NCBI RefSeq assembly: GCF_006715395.1
Contig: NZ_VFNC01000003.1
Span: 62,001-126,000, forward strand
Source of the DNA: Streptomyces sp. SLBN-31
GTDB taxonomy: Bacteria; Actinomycetota; Actinomycetes; Streptomycetales; Streptomycetaceae
Direction of reading: 5' to 3'
Length of the DNA stretch: 64,000 nucleotides
How positions within the stretch are numbered: the stretch's first letter is position 1; each line of letters opens with the position of its first letter. The notes under the pieces were generated by a model that saw only the letters and a list, made by a program, of their open reading frames with translations, was not told where the DNA came from and searched no databases. This document shows, one piece after another, positions 18,550-27,035 of the stretch. The position numbers and the translations under genes are program-made.

Positions 18550-18633
18550 CTCCCCATCCTCCCAGGGAGCGACGGAAGCGAACGCATTCGAACCCTTACC
18601 TGCCATGCACGGGACTCACACAGAACCGTTCCC

Positions 18634-18646
18634 TACGATGGCGCGG
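18634..18646 (+). promoter_or_regulatory. -10 box giving a leaderless pmt transcript
   Basis: TACGAT (TANNNT class, 18634-18639) ends 6 nt before the GTG start, and no Shine-Dalgarno is present. The simplest reading is transcription starting at the start codon. No clear -35 hexamer was found. Confidence 0.55.
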
Positions 18647-20385
18647 TGACCAGTACCGCGTCCTCCCCGGACACCCGGCAAGGCCAGACCCCTGAAGACG
18701 AGCGGCCGGCCTGGCAGCTGCGGCTGCGCCGTTTCGGATACTCGGCCGGGTCCAGAGGCGACGTCCGTGCGCGTCTGGTGCCGCCGTTCACCGAACCGAG
18801 CCCGCGGCTGTGGCAGGTGCTGGGCGTGCGGCCGACGCTCGCCGGACGGATCGCGCGCTGGTCCGGCTGGGTCGGCCCGCTGCTGGTGACGCTGCTGGCG
18901 GGCGTGATGCGCTTCTGGCACCTGGGCAGCCCGAAGGCGGTGATATTCGACGAGACGTACTACGCCAAGGACGCCTGGGCGATCGTCCACCGCGGCTTCG
19001 AGGTCAACTGGGACAAGAACGCCAACGACCTGATCATCTCCTCGCACGGACATGTCAAGATCCCGACGGACGCGGCCTATGTCGTGCATCCGCCGGTCGG
19101 CAAGTACGTGATCGGGCTGGGCGAGCTGATGTTCGGGTTCGACCCGTTCGGCTGGCGGTTCATGACCGCCGTGCTCGGCATGCTGTCGGTGCTGATGCTG
19201 TGCCGCATCGGCCGCCGGATCTTCCGTTCCACCTTCCTCGGCTGCCTGGCCGGCGCGCTGATGGCGGTGGACGGGCTGCACTTCGTGATGAGCCGCACCG
19301 CGCTGCTCGACGGCGTACTGATGTTCTTCGTACTGGCCGCGTTCGGGTGCCTGGTGATCGACCGGGACCAGGCGCGCGCCAGACTCGCCGCCGCCCTCCC
19401 AGTGAGCCCGGACGGTCTGGTGCGGCCCGACGCGCACATCGCCGACACCACCTGGCTGGGCCTGCGCCCCTGGCGGTGGGCGGCGGCCGTGCTGCTGGGC
19501 CTCGCGATCGGCACGAAGTGGAACGGCCTGTACTTCCTGGCCGCGTTCGCCCTGATGACCGCGCTGTGGGACGTCGGGGCGCGCAGGACCGCGGGCGCCC
19601 GCCACCGGATCTCGCTGATCTGGGCGGCCGAGTCGATCGTGTCGTGGGTGGTGATGTCCGTCATCGCCGTCACCGTCTACCTGCTCTCCTGGATCCGCTG
19701 GATCCTCTCCCCCGCGGACGGCTCCGGCGGCTACTTCCGCAACTGGGCCGCGACCGACGGCCGGGGCGGCCACTTCACCTTCCTGCCGGACTGGCTGCGC
19801 AGCCTGTGGCACTACGAGCACGAGGTCTACGAATTCCACATCGGCCTGTCCTCGCCGCACACGTACATGTCCAACCCGTGGAGCTGGATCGTCGACGGCC
19901 GGCCGGTGTCGTACTTCTACGAGTCCCCCTCGCCCGGCGCGGACGGCTGCGCCGCCGACGCGGGCCAGAAGTGCGCCCGTGAGGTCCTCGCCATCGGCAC
20001 ACCGCTGCTGTGGTGGGTGGCGGGCTTCGCGGTCCTGTACGTCCTGTGGCGCTGGCTGTTCCGCCGCGACTGGCGGGCCGGTGCCATCGCCTGCGGTGTG
20101 GCGGCCGGCTATCTGCCCTGGTTCATGTACCAGGAACGGACGATCTTCTTCTTCTACGCCGTCGTCTTCGTGCCGTTCCTGTGCCTGGCGGTGGCGATGC
20201 TGCTGGGCGCGGTCATCGGTCCGCCGGGCTCCAGCGACACGCGCCGGGTGGCCGGGGCGACGGGCGCGGGCGTCCTGGTCCTGCTGATCGCCTGGAACTT
20301 CATCTACTTCTGGCCCCTGTACACCGGCACCGCGATCCCGATCGACAGCTGGCGTTCACGTATGTGGCTGGACACCTGGGTGTAG
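18646..20385 (+). CDS. pmt: Protein O-mannosyltransferase (Pmt, GT39)
   Basis: Integral membrane glycosyltransferase that transfers mannose from polyprenyl-phosphate-mannose to Ser/Thr of proteins during Sec export. In S. coelicolor this enzyme is needed for phage phiC31 infection and for resistance to cell-wall antibiotics. The 579 residues include a cytoplasmic N-terminus, the catalytic acidic pair in IFDETYYAKDAW (first extracytoplasmic loop, about 103-113), VVHPPVGKYVIGLGEL, and roughly 11 helices, ending in the C-terminal GTAIPIDSWRSRMW. Start chosen at GTG 18646 (VTSTASSP), apparently leaderless. The penicillin-binding genes that follow are in the same direction but have their own promoters. 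Confidence 0.93.
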   Translation: MTSTASSPDTRQGQTPEDERPAWQLRLRRFGYSAGSRGDVRARLVPPFTEPSPRLWQVLGVRPTLAGRIARWSGWVGPLLVTLLAGVMRFWHLGSPKAVIFDETYYAKDAWAIVHRGFEVNWDKNANDLIISSHGHVKIPTDAAYVVHPPVGKYVIGLGELMFGFDPFGWRFMTAVLGMLSVLMLCRIGRRIFRSTFLGCLAGALMAVDGLHFVMSRTALLDGVLMFFVLAAFGCLVIDRDQARARLAAALPVSPDGLVRPDAHIADTTWLGLRPWRWAAAVLLGLAIGTKWNGLYFLAAFALMTALWDVGARRTAGARHRISLIWAAESIVSWVVMSVIAVTVYLLSWIRWILSPADGSGGYFRNWAATDGRGGHFTFLPDWLRSLWHYEHEVYEFHIGLSSPHTYMSNPWSWIVDGRPVSYFYESPSPGADGCAADAGQKCAREVLAIGTPLLWWVAGFAVLYVLWRWLFRRDWRAGAIACGVAAGYLPWFMYQERTIFFFYAVVFVPFLCLAVAMLLGAVIGPPGSSDTRRVAGATGAGVLVLLIAWNFIYFWPLYTGTAIPIDSWRSRMWLDTWV

Positions 20386-20501
20386 CCGGTCCGTGCCCAC
20401 GGTGCGGCCGGATCCGTACCAACATGGGCAACATCCCTCACAGCCCCCTCTCCCGCCGCCTACAGTGCGGGGGATCGTTGTACGGGGAAACGGGGAGAGA
20501 C

Positions 20502-22127
20502 ATGGCCAAGGGGGTCAAGGTCGCCGTCATAGGCAGCGTGTTCGCCGTGATGGTGGGCGGCGCCGGGTACGGCGCCTTCAACATCGTGTCGGCGCTGAAC
20601 GGTGACGGCGACGGCGGAGCGGCGTCCGTGAAGACGGGGCCGCCGAGCAAGGACGAGATCAAGCAGACGTCGGCCAAGTTCCTGGCCGCCTGGTCGAAGG
20701 GGGAGGCGGCCCGGGCGGCCACGTACACGAACGACGACGCGGGAGCCCGGCCGCTGCTGACGGGCTACAGCGAGAGCGCGCACATCAAGAAGGTGAAGAT
20801 CACCCCGGGCGCGGCGAGCGGGGCGACGGTGCCCTTCACGGTCAGGGCGACGGTGTCGTACCAGGGCAGGTCCAAGCCGCTGACGTACAAGAGCGAGTTG
20901 ACGGTCGTGCGGGGCCGGACCACCGGGCGGGCGTTGGTCGACTGGCGGCCGTCGGTCGTCCATCCGCAGCTCAAGACCGGCGACACACTGGTCACGGGCG
21001 AGTCCGCGAGCCCGGAGATCGAGGCCGTGGACCGGAACGGGGCCGTGCTGACGAAAGAGAAGTACCCGTCGCTCGGGCCCGTCATCGACACCCTGCGCCA
21101 GCGCTACGGCGACAAGGCGGGCGGCACGCCCGGCATCGAGCTGGCCGTCCACCACCAGGCGGAGGGGGTGGCCGACACCACGCTGGTGACCCTCGCCAAG
21201 GGGAAGGCGGGCCGGCTGCGGACCACGATCAGCGCGAGCGCGCAGGCGGCGGCCGAAACGGCGGTGAAGAAGTTCGACCAGTCGTCGGTGGTGGCCGTCA
21301 AGCCCAGCACCGGTGAGGTGCTGGCAGTGGCCAACAACCGCGGGGACCAGTTCAACGCGGCGTTCGAGGGCGAGGTCGCGCCCGGCTCCACGATGAAGAT
21401 CATCACCGCCGCGATGCTCATCGACAACGGTGTGACCTCGATGAACGGCCCGGCGCCCTGTCCGCCGAGCGCCACCTGGCAGAGCCAGACCTTCACCAAC
21501 CTCAAGAACATGCAGCCCAACGAGAACGCCACGCTCGCCAACAGCTTCCTGCGTTCCTGCAACACCGCCTTCATCAAGCTCATCGACGAGAAGCCGCTCA
21601 CCGACTCCTCGCTCACGCAGGAGGCCCGGGACCGCTTCGGGCTCGGCCGGGACAACTGGAAGACGGGCATCACGTCCTTCGACGGCAAGGTGCCCACGGT
21701 CAGCGGCCCGGACCGCGCCGCCAACGCGATCGGCCAGGGCCAGGTGCAGATGAGCCCGCTGAACATGGCCTCGGTCACCGCGACGGCCATCACCGGCCGC
21801 TTCCGCCAGCCCTACCTGGTCCCGCCGAACCTGGACGACCGCGAACTGGCCACCGCCAAGGGGCTGTCCGCGAGCACCTCCGACCAGCTGCGGCAGATGA
21901 TGCGGCTCACCGCGACCCAGGGGACGGCGATGGACGCCATGGCCGGGCTGCGTGGGGACATCGGCGCCAAGACCGGTTCCGCGGAGGTCGACGGGCAGAC
22001 CGTGTCCAACAGCTGGTTCACCGGGTTCCGCGACGACATGGCGGCCGCGGCCATGACCGAGGAGGGCGGCCACGGCGGCACGGCGGCGGGCCCGATTGTC
22101 GCAGCTGTGCTACGGACGGCAGGCTGA
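20502..22127 (+). CDS. MecA-like penicillin-binding protein (transpeptidase), copy 1
   Basis: Membrane-anchored D,D-transpeptidase that cross-links peptidoglycan outside the membrane. The 541 residues contain a signal anchor (about 5-30), an NTF2-like MecA_N domain (about 50-165, AKFLAAWSKGEAARAATYT), a connecting region, and the transpeptidase: Ser296-x-x-Lys299 (GSTMKI), SCN (RSCNTAF) and Lys490-Thr-Gly (GAKTGSAEVDG). All three active-site motifs are intact. ATG start with GGGGAGAGAC. TACAGT at 20461-20466 fits a -10 box, giving a leader of about 30 nt. It is a tandem paralog of the next gene, beside pmt and ssgE, in an envelope/sporulation block. Confidence 0.92.
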   Translation: MAKGVKVAVIGSVFAVMVGGAGYGAFNIVSALNGDGDGGAASVKTGPPSKDEIKQTSAKFLAAWSKGEAARAATYTNDDAGARPLLTGYSESAHIKKVKITPGAASGATVPFTVRATVSYQGRSKPLTYKSELTVVRGRTTGRALVDWRPSVVHPQLKTGDTLVTGESASPEIEAVDRNGAVLTKEKYPSLGPVIDTLRQRYGDKAGGTPGIELAVHHQAEGVADTTLVTLAKGKAGRLRTTISASAQAAAETAVKKFDQSSVVAVKPSTGEVLAVANNRGDQFNAAFEGEVAPGSTMKIITAAMLIDNGVTSMNGPAPCPPSATWQSQTFTNLKNMQPNENATLANSFLRSCNTAFIKLIDEKPLTDSSLTQEARDRFGLGRDNWKTGITSFDGKVPTVSGPDRAANAIGQGQVQMSPLNMASVTATAITGRFRQPYLVPPNLDDRELATAKGLSASTSDQLRQMMRLTATQGTAMDAMAGLRGDIGAKTGSAEVDGQTVSNSWFTGFRDDMAAAAMTEEGGHGGTAAGPIVAAVLRTAG

Positions 22128-22221
22128 AGTTTCCCCTCCGCTTGGGGACTCTAGGCTGGTGCCGTCGTTGGGATGGATGAGGGCAACGGGGACCCTGGGG
22201 AAGTAGCGAAGGACGGGAACT

Positions 22222-23892
22222 GTGGGCAACAGAAGGCGCGTCGCCGAGCGACGGAAGACCGGGTCCGCCGTCATCGGCGGGGTGATCGCCGTGGTCGTCG
22301 GCGGCGCCGGCCTCGGCGCGTACGCGCTGTACGGCCCCGGGGCCTCGGCCGACGACGGGAGCACCTCGGCGTCCGCGGGCGACCACAAGCACGTCAAGAC
22401 CGGCCCGCTGTCGGCCACCGAGGTGCAGACCGCCGCGACGAAGTTCCTGACGTCCTGGAAGGCGGGCAAGGCCGCTCAGGCAGCCGCCGTCACGAACGAC
22501 CCGACGGCGGCCACCACCCTGCTCACCGGCTACACCAAGGACGCCCACATCACGGGCGTCACCCTCACCCCGGGCACCCGCACCGGCGACAAGGTCCCCT
22601 TCTCCGTCAAGGGCACGGTCGCGTACAAGGGCACCAGCAAGCCGCTGGCGTACGACAGTTCGCTGACAGTCGTACGCGACAAGGAGACCGGCAAACCGCT
22701 GGTCGACTGGCACTCCTCCGTCGTCCACCCGGACCTGAAGGACGGCGACACGCTGGTCACCGGCGAGGCGGGGACGCCTCCGGTCAAGGCCTACGGCCGT
22801 GACGGCGGCGAGCTGACGACCGCCAAGTACCCGTCGCTGGGCCCCGTCCTGGACGGCCTGCGCGAGAAGTACGGCAAGATCGCCGGCGGAAAGGCGGGCA
22901 TCGAGCTGGACGTGGTGCGCGGCAAGACCTCGCAGAAGGCCAAGCTGTCCGACAAGAGCCTGCTGACGCTGACCAAGGGCACCCCGGGCAAGGTGAAGAC
23001 GACGCTGAGCCCCACCTTCCAGGCGGCGGCCGAGCGGCAGGTCGCCGCGAAGGACCGGTCCTCGGTCGTGGTCCTGCGCCCGTCGACCGGCGAGATCCTG
23101 GCCGTGGCGAACCACAACCCCGGCTTCAACACGGCCTTCCAGGGCTCCCTGGCCCCGGGCTCCACGATGAAGATCGTGACGTCGACGATGCTGTTCGAGA
23201 AGGGGCTCGTCAAGCCGGACCAGTCGCACCCCTGCCCCAAGAAGTACAAGCTCGCGGGCTGGACCTTCCACAACGACGACAACTCGGAGATCAAGCAGGG
23301 CACCTTCAAGCTGGCCTTCGGCGCCTCCTGCAACAACGCCTTCATCAACTTCGCGCCGAAGCTGTCCAACAGCGACCTGACGACGGAGGCCCAGCAGGTC
23401 TACGGCCTCGGTATGAACAACTGGGCCATCGGCGTCCCGACCTTCGACGGCTCGATCCCGGTGCAGAGCGGCGCGCAGATGGGTGCCTCGCTGATCGGCC
23501 AGGGCGGGGTGCGCATGAACCCGCTGAACATGGCGTCGGTCTCGGCGACCGTGGAGTCGGGCGTCTTCCGCCAGCCGTACCTGGTCTCCCCCGACGTGGA
23601 CCACCGCACGCTGGCGAAGGCCTCCCGGACGATGTCGTCGCAGACGCAGGCCTGGCTGAAGGACGTCATGCGGTACACGGCGGGCTACGGCACGGCGGCC
23701 AAGGCGATGTCCGGGGTGAGCGGTGACGCCGGCGCGAAGACGGGCTCGGCCGAGGTGGACAACCAGAAGAAGCCGAACGGCTGGTTCACCGCCTACCGGG
23801 GCGACCTCGCGGCGGCGGGCGTGGTCCAGGCGGGCGGTCACGGCGGTGACACGGCCGGTCCGATCGTGGCGGCGCTGCTGAAGATGGGCTGA
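22222..23892 (+). CDS. MecA-like penicillin-binding protein (transpeptidase), copy 2
   Basis: A 556-residue D,D-transpeptidase with the same plan as its upstream neighbour: signal anchor (about 15-35, SAVIGGVIAVVVGGAGLGA), NTF2-like domain, and transpeptidase with Ser314-x-x-Lys317 (GSTMKI), SCN (ASCNNAF) and Lys506-Thr-Gly (GAKTGSAEVDN). GTG start at 22222 with GAAGGACGGG. TAGGCT (22152-22157) may be its -10. Shared stretches such as YPSLGP, PSTGE and LAVAN point to gene duplication; enough divergence has accumulated that the two probably have distinct roles, for example vegetative and sporulation septa. Confidence 0.92.
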   Translation: MGNRRRVAERRKTGSAVIGGVIAVVVGGAGLGAYALYGPGASADDGSTSASAGDHKHVKTGPLSATEVQTAATKFLTSWKAGKAAQAAAVTNDPTAATTLLTGYTKDAHITGVTLTPGTRTGDKVPFSVKGTVAYKGTSKPLAYDSSLTVVRDKETGKPLVDWHSSVVHPDLKDGDTLVTGEAGTPPVKAYGRDGGELTTAKYPSLGPVLDGLREKYGKIAGGKAGIELDVVRGKTSQKAKLSDKSLLTLTKGTPGKVKTTLSPTFQAAAERQVAAKDRSSVVVLRPSTGEILAVANHNPGFNTAFQGSLAPGSTMKIVTSTMLFEKGLVKPDQSHPCPKKYKLAGWTFHNDDNSEIKQGTFKLAFGASCNNAFINFAPKLSNSDLTTEAQQVYGLGMNNWAIGVPTFDGSIPVQSGAQMGASLIGQGGVRMNPLNMASVSATVESGVFRQPYLVSPDVDHRTLAKASRTMSSQTQAWLKDVMRYTAGYGTAAKAMSGVSGDAGAKTGSAEVDNQKKPNGWFTAYRGDLAAAGVVQAGGHGGDTAGPIVAALLKMG

Positions 23893-23926
23893 GCCACGGC
23901 GTCCGGGCGCGGGCGGGCGGTGCCGG

Positions 23927-24274
23927 TCAGCGACTGACGGGTGCCGCCGCCAGGTAGGTGCGGCGCAGGAACCTGAGCAGTGCCTTCGTCTCGAACTGCA
24001 CCACCGACACGCCCTGCGGGGAGTGGAACTCGACGACCGCCTGCACGCGGCCGCACGGCCATACGCGGACCTGTCCGGTGCCGGCCGGGGCGCGCAGGCC
24101 CTGTTCGAGGAGCGAGCGGGAGCAGGTCCATTCGCGGGTGCCCGGCAGGTCGAACCGCACCGAACGCGGGTCGGTCTCCGGGTCGTAGCGCAGCACCACG
24201 GGGACCGCTTCGTCGATCGGTATCGCGGCGTCGGAGACGATGTGGGCTCGCGCGTACTGTTCGACTACAGACAT
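23927..24274 (-). CDS. ssgE: SsgA-like sporulation/cell-division protein (SsgE type)
   Basis: A 115-residue SsgA-like protein (SALP), a family restricted to sporulating actinobacteria that directs cell-wall events at sporulation septa. Family features are VVLRYDPETDPRSVRFDL, W(T)CSRSLLEQGL, VRVWPC and VVEFHSPQGVSVVQFE in order. Assignment as SsgE rests on position: in S. coelicolor ssgE lies next to a pair of penicillin-binding genes as here, and is linked to autolytic separation of spores. The start is ATG 24274 (MSVVEQYARAHIV) with GAGAGGG upstream, not the upstream in-frame GTG. Convergent with the second PBP gene, 34 bp away. Confidence 0.88.
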   Translation of the reverse strand: MSVVEQYARAHIVSDAAIPIDEAVPVVLRYDPETDPRSVRFDLPGTREWTCSRSLLEQGLRAPAGTGQVRVWPCGRVQAVVEFHSPQGVSVVQFETKALLRFLRRTYLAAAPVSR

Positions 24275-24402
24275 CGTGACGGCCCTCTCACGGAGCGTGA
24301 CCTGTGCGGAATCTGTGCGTCCACCCCCTTCCAATGTCCCATATTTTCCCGTTCATGCCTCTTGACGAATGAGCAACGGTCCGAGATACGACCCACTCGC
24401 TC

Positions 24403-24433
24403 TTGCAAGAGGTTCGCAACAAGGCATTATCAT
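24403..24433 (+). promoter_or_regulatory. Nur-box-like operator and -10 box of the nickel transporter operon
   Basis: TTGCAA-GAGGT-TCGCAA (24403-24419) matches, with one mismatch, the Streptomyces Nur-box consensus tTGCaa-N5-ttGCAA as I recall it; Nur is the nickel-sensing Fur-family repressor. It abuts a -10 box TATCAT (24428-24433) that lies 6 nt before the nikMN GTG start. Bound Nur would block polymerase. This gives a direct regulatory reason to call the downstream ECF system a nickel importer. Confidence 0.7.
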
Positions 24434-24439
24434 CGAACG

Positions 24440-25498
24440 GTGCATGTGCCTGACGGATTCATCGACGCGCCCACCTCGGCCGCGACCGGCGTGGTCGCCG
24501 CCGCCGCCGTCGCCGTGAGCCTGCGCGGCGCGCGACGCGAACTGGACGAGAGAACCGCCCCGTTGGCCGGTCTGGTCGCGGCCTTCATCTTCGCGGTGCA
24601 GATGCTCAACTTCCCCGTCGCGGCCGGTACCAGCGGGCATCTGCTGGGCGGGGCGCTGGCGGCGATCCTCGTCGGCCCCTACACCGGTGTGCTCTGCATC
24701 TCCGTGGTCCTGCTCATGCAGGGGATCCTCTTCGCGGACGGCGGGCTGACCGCGCTCGGCGTGAACATCACGGACATGGCGATCGTCACGACGGTCGTCT
24801 CCTACGCCGTCTTCCGTCTGCTGGTGAAGGTGCTGCCGCGCGGGCGGCGTTCGGTCACCGTCGCCTCCTTCGTCGCCGCGCTGCTGTCGGTGCCGGCCGC
24901 GGCGGTGGCGTTCACCCTCATCTACGCCGTCGGCGGGACGACCGACGTCTCCCTCGGCAAGGTCGCCACCGCGATGATCGGCGTGCATGTGCTCATCGGG
25001 CTCGGGGAGGCGGTGATCACGGCGCTGACGGTGGGCGCGGTGATCGCCGTGCGCCCGGATCTCGTGCACGGCGCGCGCGGCCTGCGACAGCGACTGAAGC
25101 TGCGCGTGAACGGCGCGCTCGTGGATGCACCGGCGGCCGATGGGGCGCGCACGGCGCCCGTCGCGGCGCGCACTTCCCGCCGCGCGCTGTGGATCACCGG
25201 TCTCGCGACCTCCCTCGTCCTGGCCGGCTTCGTCAGCTTCTACGCCTCCTCCAGCCCCGACGGACTGGAGAAGGTCGCGCACGACGAGGGCATCGACAAG
25301 AAGGCCGAGCGGCACGGCTCGGCCGACTCCCCGCTGGCCCACTACGGCGTCAAGGACGTCGAGGACGCCCGCCTGTCCGGGGGGCTGGCGGGCGTGATCG
25401 GCGTCGGCGTGACGGTGGTCGCCGGGAGCGCGGTGTTCTGGGTCGTGCGCCGCCGGCGTACGCCGGACGTCTCGCCGACGAGTACGAGCGCCGTCTGA
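24440..25498 (+). CDS. nikM: ECF nickel (or cobalt) transporter substrate-binding fusion NikMN/CbiMN
   Basis: S-component of an energy-coupling-factor metal importer, 352 residues. The CbiM/NikM part (1-215) begins VHVPDGFID: after initiator Met the protein starts Met1-His2, whose amine and imidazole coordinate the metal in this family. Other family marks are TSGHLLGGALAA and LLMQGILFADGGLTALG. After a linker, a CbiN/NikN-like part (about 245-352) has FYASSSPDGLEKVA, typical of the extracytoplasmic loop, and a final helix. The two parts are fused here. GTG 24440 appears leaderless behind TATCAT, which fixes the Met-His N-terminus. The Nur-type operator favours nickel over cobalt. Confidence 0.85.
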   Translation: MHVPDGFIDAPTSAATGVVAAAAVAVSLRGARRELDERTAPLAGLVAAFIFAVQMLNFPVAAGTSGHLLGGALAAILVGPYTGVLCISVVLLMQGILFADGGLTALGVNITDMAIVTTVVSYAVFRLLVKVLPRGRRSVTVASFVAALLSVPAAAVAFTLIYAVGGTTDVSLGKVATAMIGVHVLIGLGEAVITALTVGAVIAVRPDLVHGARGLRQRLKLRVNGALVDAPAADGARTAPVAARTSRRALWITGLATSLVLAGFVSFYASSSPDGLEKVAHDEGIDKKAERHGSADSPLAHYGVKDVEDARLSGGLAGVIGVGVTVVAGSAVFWVVRRRRTPDVSPTSTSAV

Positions 25499-25499
25499 C

Positions 25500-26261
25500 A
25501 TGGGCGCGGGACACGCACACCGGCTCTACCGGCACGGGCACTCCCCCGTGCACGCCCTGCCGCCGCACACCAAGCTCGCCGCCGCCTTCGCGTTCGTCGT
25601 GGTCGTCGTCTCGACCCCGCGGGAGGCGATGTGGGCCTTCGGTCTGTACGCCGTCCTCCTGGGCGCCGTCGCGCACTACGCGCGCGTGCCCGCCGGCTTC
25701 GTCCTCAAGCGGCTGCTGATCGAGGTGCCGTTCGTGGCGTTCGCCGTGCTCATGCCGTTCGTGGCAGAGGGCGAGCGGGTGGACGTCCTGGGGGTGTCTC
25801 TGAGCGTCAACGGCCTGTGGGGGGCGTGGAACGTGCTCGCCAAGGGCACGCTCGGCGTGGCCACGTCGGTCCTGCTGGCCTCCACCACCGAACTGCGCGA
25901 ACTGCTGCTGGGCCTGCAGCGGTTGAAGCTCCCGCCGCTCCTCGTCCAGATCGCCTCCTTCATGATCCGCTACGGCGACGTCATCACCGACGAGATGCGG
26001 CGCATGCGGATCGCGCGGGAGTCGCGCGGGTTCGAGGCGCGGGGCGTGCGGCACTGGGGGGTGCTCGCGAAGAGCGCGGGCGCCCTGTTCATCCGCTCCT
26101 ACGAGCGCGGGGAGCGCGTGCACCTGGCCATGGTCAGCCGCGGATACGCCGGTTCGATGCCGGTCATCGACGAGGTGACCGCGTCCCGGGCGCAGTGGTC
26201 GTACGCCCTCGCCCTCCCCTTCGCCGCCCTTGTCGTCTGCCTGCTGGGATGGACCCTGTGA
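25500..26261 (+). CDS. nikQ: ECF transporter transmembrane (T) subunit NikQ/CbiQ
   Basis: Membrane scaffold of 253 residues that couples the ATPase to the metal-binding NikMN. It has five to six hydrophobic segments and the two cytoplasmic coupling-helix motifs of CbiQ proteins: MRRMRIARESRGF (about 161-173) and HLAMVSRGYAGSM (about 208-220), each with the Ala/Ser-Arg-Gly signature that inserts into the ATPase grooves. The start ATG is one base after the nikMN stop. A His-rich N-terminus (GHAHRLYRHGHSPVHAL) is suggestive of metal contact, but such residues also occur in ordinary CbiQ proteins. Confidence 0.88.
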   Translation: MGAGHAHRLYRHGHSPVHALPPHTKLAAAFAFVVVVVSTPREAMWAFGLYAVLLGAVAHYARVPAGFVLKRLLIEVPFVAFAVLMPFVAEGERVDVLGVSLSVNGLWGAWNVLAKGTLGVATSVLLASTTELRELLLGLQRLKLPPLLVQIASFMIRYGDVITDEMRRMRIARESRGFEARGVRHWGVLAKSAGALFIRSYERGERVHLAMVSRGYAGSMPVIDEVTASRAQWSYALALPFAALVVCLLGWTL

Positions 26262-27025
26262 CTGTCGAGACGCCTTCCCTGGAAGTGGCCGGACTGGCCT
26301 TCGCCTACCCCGACGGCCATCAGGCGCTGTTCGGCGTGGACTTGCGCATCGAGCGCGGCGAACGGGTCGCGCTGCTCGGCCCGAACGGCGCGGGCAAGAC
26401 GACCCTCGTGCTCCACCTCAACGGCATCCTGACCGGCGGCGCGGGAACGGTGACCGTCGCCGGGCTGCCCGTCGGCAAGCGGCACATGGCGGAGATCCGG
26501 CGCCGGGTCGGGATCGTCTTCCAGGACCCGGACGACCAGCTGTTCATGCCGACCGTGCGCGAGGACGTGGCGTTCGGGCCGGCGGCGGCCGGGCTGCGGG
26601 GCGCCAAGCTGGAGGAGCGGGTCGACCGGGCGCTCGCGCTGGTCGGCATGGCGGAGTTCAAGGACCGTCCCCCGCACCATCTCTCCTTCGGACAGCGGCG
26701 CCGGGTGGCCGTCGCCACGGTCCTCGCCATGGAGCCGGAGATCCTCGTCCTGGACGAGCCCTCCTCAAACCTCGACCCGGCCTCGCGCCGCGAACTGGCC
26801 GACATCCTGCGCGCCCTGGACGTGACGGTCCTGATGGTCACCCATGACCTGCCGTACGCGCTGGAGCTGTGCCCGCGCTCCCTGATCCTCAGCGAGGGCG
26901 TGATCGCCGCGGACGGCGGCACGGGCGAACTCCTCTCCGACGACGACCTCATGCGCGCCCACCGCCTGGAGCTTCCCTTCGGCTTCGATCCCCGTTCGGT
27001 GACGGCGGGCACGGGCCGTCCGTGA
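26258..27025 (+). CDS. nikO: ECF transporter ATPase NikO/CbiO
   Basis: Cytoplasmic ATPase of the nickel ECF importer, 255 residues. Walker A LLGPNGAGKTTL (about 37-48), Q-loop VFQDPDDQLFM, the CbiO-type signature LSFGQRRRVAVA, Walker B ILVLDEPSSNLD and switch His in MVTHDLPYALE are all present. One ATPase gene suggests a homodimer. Preferred start is GTG 26258, overlapping the nikQ stop by four bases with GGGATGG upstream. An in-frame ATG at 26249 would overlap by 13 bases and lacks a ribosome site. The ohrR gene starts 10 bp after the stop. Confidence 0.9.
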   Translation: MTVETPSLEVAGLAFAYPDGHQALFGVDLRIERGERVALLGPNGAGKTTLVLHLNGILTGGAGTVTVAGLPVGKRHMAEIRRRVGIVFQDPDDQLFMPTVREDVAFGPAAAGLRGAKLEERVDRALALVGMAEFKDRPPHHLSFGQRRRVAVATVLAMEPEILVLDEPSSNLDPASRRELADILRALDVTVLMVTHDLPYALELCPRSLILSEGVIAADGGTGELLSDDDLMRAHRLELPFGFDPRSVTAGTGRP

Positions 27026-27035
27026 CAATGGGCGC

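Noticed and set aside
24440..27025. Cobalt/cobalamin transport as the function of the ECF operon
   Set aside because: No cobalamin riboswitch was seen upstream, whereas a Nur-type nickel operator is present. Cobalt cannot be fully excluded.
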